Made by a program: the position numbers and the translations under genes
Shown: positions 1-9,732 of the stretch, in pieces
How the letters are laid out: every line of letters starts with the position of its first letter
Position numbering within the stretch: the stretch's first letter is position 1
The notes under the pieces: model-generated
Seen by the model: only the letters and a program-made list of their open reading frames with translations
Database searches by the model: none
Told to the model about the DNA's origin: nothing
NCBI GenBank assembly: GCA_902459845.2
Contig: CABPSV020000206.1
Location: 12,569-23,269 of the forward strand
DNA from: Hepatocystis sp. ex Piliocolobus tephrosceles
Lineage: Eukaryota; Apicomplexa; Aconoidasida; Haemosporida; Plasmodiidae
Length of the DNA: 10,701 nucleotides
Direction: 5' to 3'

Positions 1-1
1 A

Positions 2-32
<31 letters not shown>

Positions 33-797
33 TATTACCAAATAAATTAATAGTGTATATAATGGCATATCCAATTATAAATTTTTTATGAGCGAATGGA
101 ACCCCTTTTAAGCCTTATATATTTATACATACTTATATATATAAATATATATGTATATTTTTGCTTTTGTATTTTTTTATTTTGTATAAAACATTTATGA
201 AACATAATGTATAACGCGTGTTTTACTACTTTTTAAAGCAACAAGTTTTTATTTTTTAATAAGCGCGTTTTTTTTATAACTATTATCGCCCTATAATTAT
301 ACATATGTATAGATATATACATATACATGTAAAGTTTTTATTTTTTTATTTCATTATATATTTTTCCTTTTTTATAAAAATTAAATCGTCTTTTTCTATG
401 CTGTTAGTGTAATGATAAATATACAAAAATAAGAACATATATATTTTCAAAATGTTTAAAAAAAAAAAGGAAAAGCTAAAAAGTGATTCTACTTTATTGT
501 AAACATATTTTATTGTAAAAAAGGGTATTTATTAACCATGTATATAATATATATTTATACATATATATATGCATAATTTAAAGGATCAATGGGCGTTATG
601 TTGTTATATATGTTAACCTAGCAAAGAGTTAAATAAAAATATATATAAAAGAGAGAGGAAAAATCACCTTAATGTATTTTATTACATAAACTTTAAGGGC
701 ATATATATATATATATATATATAACTTTGCACAGTTTATTTAAAGCTAAAATTTCAAATCACTTTTGTTTTTATTTTATAATTTCACAAAAATCAGT

Positions 798-839
<42 letters not shown>

Positions 840-1304
840 TGTATTGATATATTTTGTAAATATAATATGTTTAACATATATTAGAAGTAACAACTGCATT
901 TGCGTAAAAGTAAAATATACGAATAAATTACTAATACGTAAATACATGTATAAAGTATAAAAAAAAAAAAAAAAAAATGATGCGTTTAAATAAAAGAAAA
1001 AATAAACACTTTTATAACCCATATCCGCTTTTGTTTTTGTTTTTTTTTTGTAATAAAAATTGTTTCGTTTGATGTTTCCTACTTTTTATATTTTCATACA
1101 AAAAAAACAAAATAAATAACAAACATCATAGGTTTTTTTTTTTTGTTTTTTTTTTTGTTTTGTCAAGTATACTGCACATATATGTTTAAGATGTATAAAT
1201 CGTAAATATATGACTAACCATAAACCGACATCTGTTTATACCTACATTTATATCCCACATGTATATAATTTTTCTCAGTTCTTACAATTTCTAACATTTT
1301 TCAC
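1..1304. other. Non-coding upstream region, no gene supported
   Basis: This stretch holds no reading frame I can defend. It contains (TA)n at about 1-27 and 700-722, a 36-base A run at 801-836, a 19-base A run at 959-977, and T-rich blocks near 1041-1049 and 1131-1160. Short open frames on both strands at about 727-1022 consist of translated homopolymer (poly-Lys or poly-Phe) with no protein-like composition. An in-frame stop at 1266 closes the frame upstream of the next gene, so the part just before 1305 is probably its 5' flank and untranslated leader. Poly(dA:dT) tracts of this kind are typical of Plasmodium promoters, but no specific element can be named. Confidence 0.75.
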
Positions 1305-1509
1305 ATGAATATAAAACGGGTAAATAATGTTCTTAATCTTTTAATCGATGAAATAAAGGTAAATGAACAAACAGAAAACAATGCTAATGAATTAAACAAA
1401 AACAAAGGAATAAATGTTGCAAAATCTTTTTTGAACATTAACTGTTCTGGTAAAAAAAAAAAAAATTAAAAAATTATAAATTATTGCTTGATCATATGTC
1501 TATTTCGTT

Positions 1510-1544
<35 letters not shown>

Positions 1545-1888
1545 ATGAATTGTTCATAATACTATATGTAGTTTAACACAAAATTATACAAATTTATGAA
1601 CATAATTTTTTTTTTTTTTTTGTTTTATTTGTTTGGACAAAAGACGAAAAAAATGATTATAAAACATTTAAAAGAGACAAAAGGGTCAATCAGGAAACTG
1701 ATAAAAAAGTAAAAAGTTTTAATGAAGAACCAACACTGAATGAAGCAACAACACTTGACGAAAATAACACAGATGATGATTCTATTAATGAAGACGAAAA
1801 AGCTGCTCTAGAATTTTATGATGAAAAAATTGATGATTATGATGAAGATTATGTAAATAAAAAATATAGTAAGACACAAAAGAAAACA

Positions 1889-1925
<37 letters not shown>

Positions 1926-2104
1926 GTATGTATATGTACATATGTATACGTGCGTATGTAATTTTTTTTTAGGATTTTGCACAAAAAGTGGTAATTCAAG
2001 TTTGTGTTGTTGTGGATGTTTTGCCCCTGTTTGTTATCAAAGTCAGAGGTAACCGAACACATATAAATATACATATAACTATACATATAAATATACATAT
2101 AACT

Positions 2105-2146
<42 letters not shown>

Positions 2147-2564
2147 GTACGCACGTTTCCTCTCCCATTCCTTTTCCTAGTTGTATAACTTCATTTGTCA
2201 ATTTTTATCAATTTTTATTTTTTACAACTGTAGACATGAATATTACACCAATCAGTACAGGAGTTTGTTTGCAGTTAATGTAAAGATCAATAAAGAAAAA
2301 CTTTTAGAAGAAAAAGAAATAAATTTTGCCCAACACAAAACAGTAAATAATAACAAAAAGGTAGACGATGCGAGTGAAACAAAAGATAAAAAAAGCGAAA
2401 ATTTAAATAATAACCGTGTAATAACAAGCGGACAAATAAAAAATAAGAAAAAGAAAAAATCAATAAAGTATTATGCCGTTTTTTGTGAAAACTGTGACAA
2501 TCATATTGCTTATTTTGAAATAAAAAATCAAATTTATCATTTTTTTGATGTATTACCTGATTAA
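1305..2564 (+). CDS. E2F-associated phosphoprotein (EAPP) family protein, four exons, 258 aa
   Basis: Exons are 1305-1449, 1644-1868, 1973-2048 and 2234-2564; they total 777 nt and stay in frame through three split codons. ATG 1305 is the first start after an in-frame stop at 1266. Seen in the protein: an Asn/Lys-rich N-terminus; an acidic segment with FYD at residues 106-108 followed by spaced Asp and YV at 118-119; a Cys cluster (C135, C136, C137, C139, C144); the QRH motif at 148-150 followed by a YxxQYRSLF stretch to residue 161; a Lys-rich linker with a basic run at 218-227; CENC at 233-236; and YHFFDVL near the end. This order matches the EAPP C-terminal domain, in which paired cysteines probably bind zinc. 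The length is close to human EAPP (about 285 aa). In mammals EAPP is a nuclear phosphoprotein that binds E2F factors; the role here is unknown. One expected Cys before QRH is Ser147. The family call is firm, the function is inference. Confidence 0.88.
1450..1643 (+). other. Intron 1 of the EAPP-like gene
   Basis: The donor is CTG|GTAAAA and the acceptor is AAAAG|AC. The junction splits a codon 1|2 to give Asp49, and the frame continues cleanly into the acidic segment. The intron carries a 28-base A run at 1515-1542 and a T-run at about 1606-1620. Reading through from exon 1 would stop within a few codons, which supports the intron. The acceptor lies about 20 bases past the T-run rather than directly after it; it was chosen because it is the AG that restores phase. 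Confidence 0.8.
1869..1972 (+). other. Intron 2 of the EAPP-like gene
   Basis: The donor is TATA|GTAAGA and the acceptor is TTTTTTTTAG|GA. The junction splits Arg124 as A|GA and keeps the EAPP domain in frame. Most of the 104-nt intron is a (TA)n tract (about 1892-1919) followed by TATG/TACG-type variants and a short poly-T. Confidence 0.88.
2049..2233 (+). other. Intron 3 of the EAPP-like gene
   Basis: The donor is CAGAG|GTAACC and the acceptor is CTGTAG|AC. The junction splits Arg149 (AG|A) inside the diagnostic QRH motif, so the motif appears only after splicing. This is strong evidence for the exact boundaries. The interior carries two 24-bp repeat copies and a long (TA)n tract. Confidence 0.93.
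2059..2143. repeat. Two perfect 24-bp copies plus (TA)n inside an intron
   Basis: The block 2059-2082, which begins ACATATAAAT and ends ATAACTAT, is repeated exactly at 2083-2106. It is followed by a partial start of a third copy that decays into (TA)n up to about 2144. All of it lies in intron 3 of the EAPP-like gene. Confidence 0.9.
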
Positions 2565-3267
2565 ATTTATATAATAAAAAATGTACACTCTTATACCATT
2601 TTTTTAATCATAACTTTCAACATAAAAATAAATAAAACACGTTACTTTTTTGTTAGTTTTCTGAAATTGAAAAAAAATAAATAAATAGTAATAATAAAAG
2701 TAATGAGGCTTTACACGTCCTTACGTATTTTTCATTCCTTTTTTTTTATTTTTTTTTTTTTGTTTCTTTTTTTTTTTTTCCTTTTTAAACTTTCGTAATT
2801 TCATTTAAAAGACTTTTTTTTAAATAGTTAAAAATGTAACATAATATTTTCAAAATGTTGTAAAGGTCTGCATAAAATTATCATTTTCTCTTGTGCTATA
2901 CCGTCCATATAATAAGATTATTTTTTTTTTTTTTTTTTTTAATTTGTATAAGTAAAATATTATGGTATTTAATATTGTAGTAAAAAATGTAGGTACCTAG
3001 AAATATATATGTACATATGTATTTAATCATATTAAGAGACAACATTAAAACTTAAATAACAAAAAATGATTGTAACTTGTAACTATTGTGAGAATCGTTT
3101 TCCCAAAATTAAAAAAAAAAAAAAAAAAAAAAAAATTAGCATTAAAAGGAATAAAATAAAACGAAACATAGAAAATTGAAATAACATTAGTTTAAACTTG
3201 TTTATGTAAAAAGTTACATATATATAAATTGTATTTTACTATATTTTTTACTTTATTATTATTATTG

Positions 3268-3321
3268 TTATTATTCATTGTTATTATTCATTGTTATTAT
3301 TATAATTATAATTATTATTAT

Positions 3322-3352
<31 letters not shown>
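3268..3352. repeat. 13-bp tandem pair, ATT/TTA microsatellite and T29 run
   Basis: TTATTATTCATTG occurs at 3268-3280 and again exactly at 3281-3293. It runs into an imperfect trinucleotide ATT/TTA/ATA tract and then 29 consecutive T at 3324-3352. Confidence 0.9.
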
Positions 3353-3354
<2 letters not shown>

Positions 3355-3749
3355 ATCACCCCAATAATCGTATATGGATACCTCTACTTTTCATGCTTCA
3401 ATTTATTATTGTCAATCATTCTAATCGTTTCAATCATTTCATTCATTTCAATTTATTTATTTTATTTTTTAACTTTTCTTATAATAAACACTGAAATTTA
3501 CTTACGTGATAAAAGAAAAAAAAAAAAACAAATGCAACATTGAAATTTTTTTTTTTTTTTTTGCTAAGTTAAAAATAAAAATATAAAAATAGTAATTTTA
3601 AAAAAATGACTGCTTTTAATAAAATATTGTTTTAGATATATAGGTATCCTATTTTTGAGTATAATAGCCAAAACCTTATCAATAAATGTAGATTATATTT
3701 TGATGTGTGTTGTAAAATTATAAAAAAAAAAAAACAGAATAAAAAAATA

Positions 3750-3755
<6 letters not shown>

Positions 3756-3782
<27 letters not shown>
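3756..3782. repeat. (TA)n directly before the start codon of the large gene
   Basis: An uninterrupted TA dinucleotide tract ends two bases before ATG 3784. It is presumably part of the 5' leader or promoter. The in-frame stop at 3721-3723 lies upstream of it, so ATG 3784 is the first usable start. Confidence 0.85.
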
Positions 3783-3783
3783 C

Positions 3784-4571
3784 ATGACAGAGTATAAAGA
3801 TAGCAGTGAACAAACTAAAAATGAAAACAGCGAAAACAAATATTTATCTCAATTATATTCCTTTTTAAATTCTAGTTATGTTAAAACTGTACAAAGTAAA
3901 GAAGTAGAAACTGTTCAGATAAAAAAAAAAAAATATTTATCTTCAAGGAAAGCTTATAACTACCTTATAAAGAAATTTAAACACGTTAGGCAAAACAGAT
4001 AACTAAAACAAAATGAATGAACTAAAATGTTGTCACATACTAAATGAATAAATAAACACTATCACTTGCGTACTTGTTATTTTTAATTTTTAATTTTTTA
4101 TTTTTTATTTTTTATTTTTTATTTTTTATTTTATTCTTTTACGTTCCATTAAAATTTCCATAATGTTATTAAAATGTTCCAATTTATAAACAGTTACATA
4201 CACGCATGAGAAAACATTCGAAAGTATATATATATATATATATATATAAATGTATCGTATAGCTTATAGGGCTATGTAGTTGTTAATTTTTTTTTTTTTA
4301 TTTTATTTTATTTTTTTTTTTTTGCTTATTTAAAGGTAGCCATAGAATGTGATCTATATTTAGAAGAAATATTTATTCAAAATGAAAAAGAAAAATGGAT
4401 AACATATTTGTTTCAGAAAAAATCTGTTACTTTAAAAAAATTATATAAAAAGAAAAAAATAACTGATGTTTATTTTTTTCTCCTCACTTTGTTGAATGTC
4501 CTGTCTAATTTACCTTATTCTATTATACCTATTCAAAAAGTAATATTCACTTATTTGTTTATCTTAATAGT

Positions 4572-4621
<50 letters not shown>

Positions 4622-4765
4622 TGCTATAGGTTTTTCATCTGTTTATATCGTTATGGAATAGCCATTATTACCACATTTCTCTGTCCAACACGCTAGTAAA
4701 AAAAATAAAAAATAACAACAACAATAATAATAATAAATTAACCATATGCCACCTAAACAAATAAT

Positions 4766-4801
<36 letters not shown>

Positions 4802-4947
4802 GTTTTAACTTTACAGGATATTTTAACATTTTTTCACAAAATTTATGTAATACTAAACAGACTAGGAATCCGAAATGTCAGTTTATTTGACAACATATAC
4901 GTTCTATGTGCTTCTTACGTGAACAAGATTAACTCCATGTTATGGTA

Positions 4948-4987
<40 letters not shown>

Positions 4988-7900
4988 AAGCCAAGCTGAG
5001 TCAAGCAAACGGTTGACTGGGCAATTTAAACCAACTTCAATATATTAAAAATATACAACATATGTACCTGATATTATTTTATTATTTTTTATTTTATTTT
5101 TTTTTTTTTTTTTTGTGACTATATACACTCCTTTTTCAGGTTTAGCATTTATTTGATTATAAAAAGAATGATAATAGATGAATGTGAAATAAAAATTATA
5201 AAAAAAAAAAAAACATATTTAATTTTACCGTTATTTATTGATATAATAAAAATTATAAAAGTATATGACGATATAATAAAACAAACTAACATCAAACCAT
5301 TAATAGAATTATATAAAGAATTAAAATTATTTTTATTATTTTTTTTCCATGAGTTATTATTTAATTTAATAAAGCAATATGGAGACACACTGAATATTTT
5401 TAAATATTTACAAATAAATAAAACAAATTTAACAAATAAAAAACAAAAATATGGACAAAATCAGGAACAAAAAAATGGCCAAAATCAGGGACAAAAAAAT
5501 GGCCAAAATCAGGGACAAAAAAATGGCCAAAATCAGGGACAAAAATATGGCCAAAATCAGGGACAAAAATATGGCCAAAATCAGGGACAAAAATATGGAC
5601 AAAATCAGGGACAAAAATATGGACAAAAAGAGACCTTATATGTTTCGAAAAAAAATAACACTCATTCTAATGGTGTACAATATAGTAATAAATCGAAAAA
5701 GTTTTTGACTAGTTTTTATAATTATACAAAAAATACAATAAATAAAGATGTTTTTTTTGTTTCATTAGTTGATAACTTTTATTTATTTAACAATGTATTA
5801 ACTAATAATAATAAAATGAGTAAAAACGACTTTTTTTCTAATATTTCATTATCATCAGTTTCAAATAAATCATCAATTGTTATTAATAAAGAAAAAAAAA
5901 CAGTGAAAAATAATGGAATTATAAAAAGTGACTATTTAAGTAGCCAATCTATAAATAGTGACCGTACTATAAGTAACAACAGCATAAATATAGATTGGTC
6001 TATTACAACTGATTCTATACAAAATGACAAAAATAATATGAACGGTAATAAAAATAATAACTTTTTAACAAAAAAAAAACAAAATAATACTTCAAGGATA
6101 ATTCAAATGTTTACAAATAAAATTATTATTTTACATCTTAAATATACTCATTTTTTTATTCACAAGTGTAATAATGAAAATAAATATATTTTGTTAATAA
6201 AAAGTTACTTTAATGATTATATATGTGCACTCATAAACAGTTTATACATATACTCTAAAATTATATATCCTACTGAAATATATAAAAAAAAAAAGAAAAA
6301 AAAAAATCAACATAAAAAAAATGGGCATAAAAATGGGCACAAAAATGGGCACAAAAATGGGCACAAAAATGGGCACAAAAATGGGCACAAAAATGGGCAC
6401 AAAAATGGGCACAAAAATGAACAAAAAAATGAACAAAAATATGAACAAAAAAATGAACAAAAATATGAACAAAAAAATGAACAAAAAAATGAACAAAAAT
6501 ATGAACAAAAATATGAACAAAAATATGAACAAAAATATGATCAAAAAAATGAACAAAAATATGAACAAAAATATGAACAAAAATATGAACAAAAAAATGA
6601 ACAAAAATATGAACAAAAATATGAACAAAAAAATGAACAAAAATATGAACAAAAATATGAACAAAAATATGAACAAAAAAATGAACAAAAAAATGAACAA
6701 ACAAATGAACACAACAAAATAATGCTAAACCAGTTAGCAACGAAATGTGATACTACTATTACCAGAACAGACCTGAATATACAGGAAAAAAAAAATGATA
6801 AAAAAAATAATATATGTATTGAAAAAAAAAAAAATAAAACTGTTGGTTATTCTGAAACTATTGATGGTATAGACGAAGGTATTAACATCCATGAATTTAA
6901 TATCATACATATACAAAAAATAAATAAAAAGAATAATAACTTATTAAAATATATTGACGATAGTAGTAGGGACATTAGTGACGAAAATTCCCTCAGCAGT
7001 ATAAAAAATGACATAACTAGTAACCATCACAGTACCAGCAGTAGTAGCAACAGTAGTAGCCACATTAGTACCAGCAGTAGTAGCCGCATTAGTACCATCA
7101 GTAGTACCAGCAGTATTAGTATTATAAGTGATAGTAGTAGTATAAGTAGCAGTAGTAGTATAAGTGGTATAAGTAATAGTGATATAAGTGGTAATGATAG
7201 AAGTGGTAGTGAAAATAGTAACAGTAGTATAAGTGGTATAAGTGATAGAAGTGGTAGAAGTGATAGAAGTGGTAGAAGTGATAGAAGTGGTAGAAGTGAT
7301 AGAATTGGTAGAAGTGATAGAAGTGGTAGTAAGAGTGGAACGAATGACAGCACGTGCAGTAGAAACGAACACACTTGCTATGATAAACTTGATCGAATCC
7401 AGTTTAAACGAACAAACAAAAAAATATTAAAAATATTAACATACTTTATTAATATAATATATATAAATATCTTTCAAAAAGTTTTGAACAAAATACAAAC
7501 GTGTAAAAGTATAATAAAATTAAAATTATATTTGTATATAAAAAATCTATTTGATAGTAATATATTTCATTGCTTAAGGACTAGATTAAAAAAAAAATGT
7601 TTTGACATGTTTTGTTCGTTTACTTTAAAAAATTTAATTCAAAATTATTTATATAAAATAAAGAAAGAAAAAGTAAGTAGTGTTATTCCTAACATTGTAA
7701 TACCTAATACAGACAAAAATTACAATAAACGTAACGGCATTAGTAGTAGTATTAATGGTATTATTAATGGTAGTATTAGTGGTAGTATTAGTAGTAGTAG
7801 TAGTAGTAGCACTGAGTTAGAACTCTTTCAATCAGTACTAATATACGATACTTGTTGTTTTATTGAAATATATAATAAATTAAAAAAAAACAAATTTAAA

Positions 7901-9682
7901 GATATATATAAATACAAATATGTTAATTATCTAGTCGATATAAAAAACATACTTACCTTACCACAAGAAAAATTATTAAAATACCCAATTAAAAATAAAT
8001 ATTTTTTTTTTTACATAAAAAGTAAAAGGGTAGATATAGATTTTCGTAAATTTATAATCCAATATGAGTCGAATGTTCAAAACTGGCGTAAGTACAAGAA
8101 CAAACACAAACCAGAACATATACCAAAATATATACCAAAATATATACCAAAATATATATCAGAATATATAGACAAAAACAAAAATAAACAAAAAGAGTAT
8201 GACCTCTTTGTTGATCAAGTTATAAAAAATAGCTATGATATACTTGTTTTTAAAAATTATAAAGATTTATACAAACAACATTCCCAACCATTTAATAATA
8301 TAAACCATTCCAAAACTGACATTACTTCTGTTACTAACATTACTGCTGTTACTGACATTACTACCGCCGATAGCACCACCCCTACAACTACAATTCCTAC
8401 AATAGATACTACAGTAAAAACAAACTACTTACGACAAACGTTTTATAACTTATTACATTCTTTTAATCAAAATATTATTAATTTATTTATTCAAAAAAAT
8501 GAAAAAAAAGAATATAATGCTATTAAATTAATTTACAGTAAGAAAAATGCTCATGGTAGGGACATATATAACATCACTAATTCGAACAAATTTGTTAATC
8601 CTATAATTAAAGGAAAAAATAAAAATTGGGGAAATGTTGATGTAATATGTGACGATAGAACTAGCTTATCCAGTATGGTTAACTCAAATGTGTGCGAAAA
8701 TAATAATTTATCCAAATGTGAACAAAATGTTTACCTTACAAGCAATATAAAAAAAAAAAATAATCAAAAAAAAAAAAAAAAAAAACGTAAGGAATATCAA
8801 AATATATACGAAGTAAGTAGTTTATCAAGTAGTAACGATATACAACAAAATAAATATGAACAACAAGAAAATTTTAAATTATTTGAATTGAGTGATGACG
8901 AAAAAGAGTGCTGTATAAAAGTATATATAAACAGTAGTAGTACTAATACCAACAACAATAATAATGACAACTATAATAGCAAAAAATATAATAACGAAAG
9001 ATATAATAACGAAAAATATAATGACGAAAGATATAATAACGAAAGATATAATAACGAAAGGTATAATAACGAAAGGTATAATAACAGTAGTAGTGATAAT
9101 AATAAAAATAATAAATATAGTCAAGTTTCAAACAATGCCCATTTCGATAGAAGAATATTAGTTTTAAAAAATAATAAAATTTATTTCTATGTTAATGAAT
9201 ATTCTATATCTTATGATAGTTTTTATTTTTTAATGGATGTTAAAAAAATGTATTCATGTAATGGTTTTTTTGACTCATTAATAAATAAACAAGAAATGAA
9301 ATTACAGAACTCCACATACTCTTCAACTGATGATGATGATGATTTTTATTCCAAATCTGAAAATTCCTTATCGTCGGATAGTGAATGGCAAACGTGTGGC
9401 TTTGATGCAAAAATAGTAACTACACCAAAAAAAAAAAAAAAAAAATAAATAAATAAATAAATAAAAAAAAAAAAAGAGGATAATGTACATATATGCTCGC
9501 TGGCAACGTTTTAACCCCATACTGCCACAACTGAATGTAACAAAGTATACTGCAGTCTATCTTATACTATCTTACTCTACTCCATTTTAATCATTTTTTT
9601 TAATCATTTTTTTTAATCATTTTTTTTAATCATTTTTTTTAATCATTTTTTTTAATCATTTTTTTCAATCATTTTTTTTAAT

Positions 9683-9732
<50 letters not shown>

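Larger units (their letters stand above)
2565..3783. other. Intergenic region between two same-strand genes
   Basis: No gene is supported here. The first few hundred bases are presumably the 3' untranslated part of the EAPP-like gene, and the last few hundred the promoter and leader of the large gene. It contains T-runs near 2738-2780 and 2921-2940, a 25-base A run at 3111-3135, a (TTA)n-rich block with two copies of a 13-bp unit at 3268-3293, a 29-base T run at 3324-3352, and a loose TCAATCATT-like repeat near 3413-3452. The open frame at 3229-3543 has no ATG and is translated homopolymer and ATT/TTA repeat. Confidence 0.8.

Noticed and set aside
727..1022. Open frames of 77 and 83 codons on opposite strands
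   Set aside because: Both are translated A36/T36 and A19/T19 homopolymers with AT-rich filler; there is no protein-like composition and no splice partner.
1..1304. tRNA, rRNA or other structured RNA gene
   Set aside because: No cloverleaf, conserved rRNA sequence or stable stem of useful length was seen; only AT repeats and homopolymers.
3229..3543. 104-codon open frame with Leu/Tyr/Phe runs
   Set aside because: It has no ATG and is built from ATT/TTA microsatellite and a T29 run; it looks like intergenic repeat.
5429..5708. Minus-strand and alternative plus-strand frames across the 24-bp array
   Set aside because: Same cause: repeat periodicity of eight codons keeps other frames open.
6326..6706. 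CRISPR-like array
   Set aside because: The 12-bp units are contiguous with no spacers and are translated in frame; this is a coding minisatellite.
6242..6740. Two 156-codon minus-strand frames and a 133-codon plus-strand frame across the EQK array
   Set aside because: They are shadows of a stop-free 12-bp repeat; the frame continuous with the flanking coding sequence is the real one.
6944..7374. Thr-rich and Leu-rich minus-strand frames, 142 and 115 codons
   Set aside because: These are the complement of the AGT-rich Ser tract; there are no flanking coding features on that strand.
7673..8538. Possible internal intron (exitron) using GTAAGT motifs at 7673, 8088 or 8813 and the TTTACAG at 8538
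   Set aside because: The motifs look good but no combination with the 8538 acceptor keeps frame, and the interior is coding-like without stops.
8879..9131. Minus-strand and off-frame open frames over the YNNER repeats
   Set aside because: The 15-bp periodicity explains them; the plus frame is continuous with more than 1400 codons.
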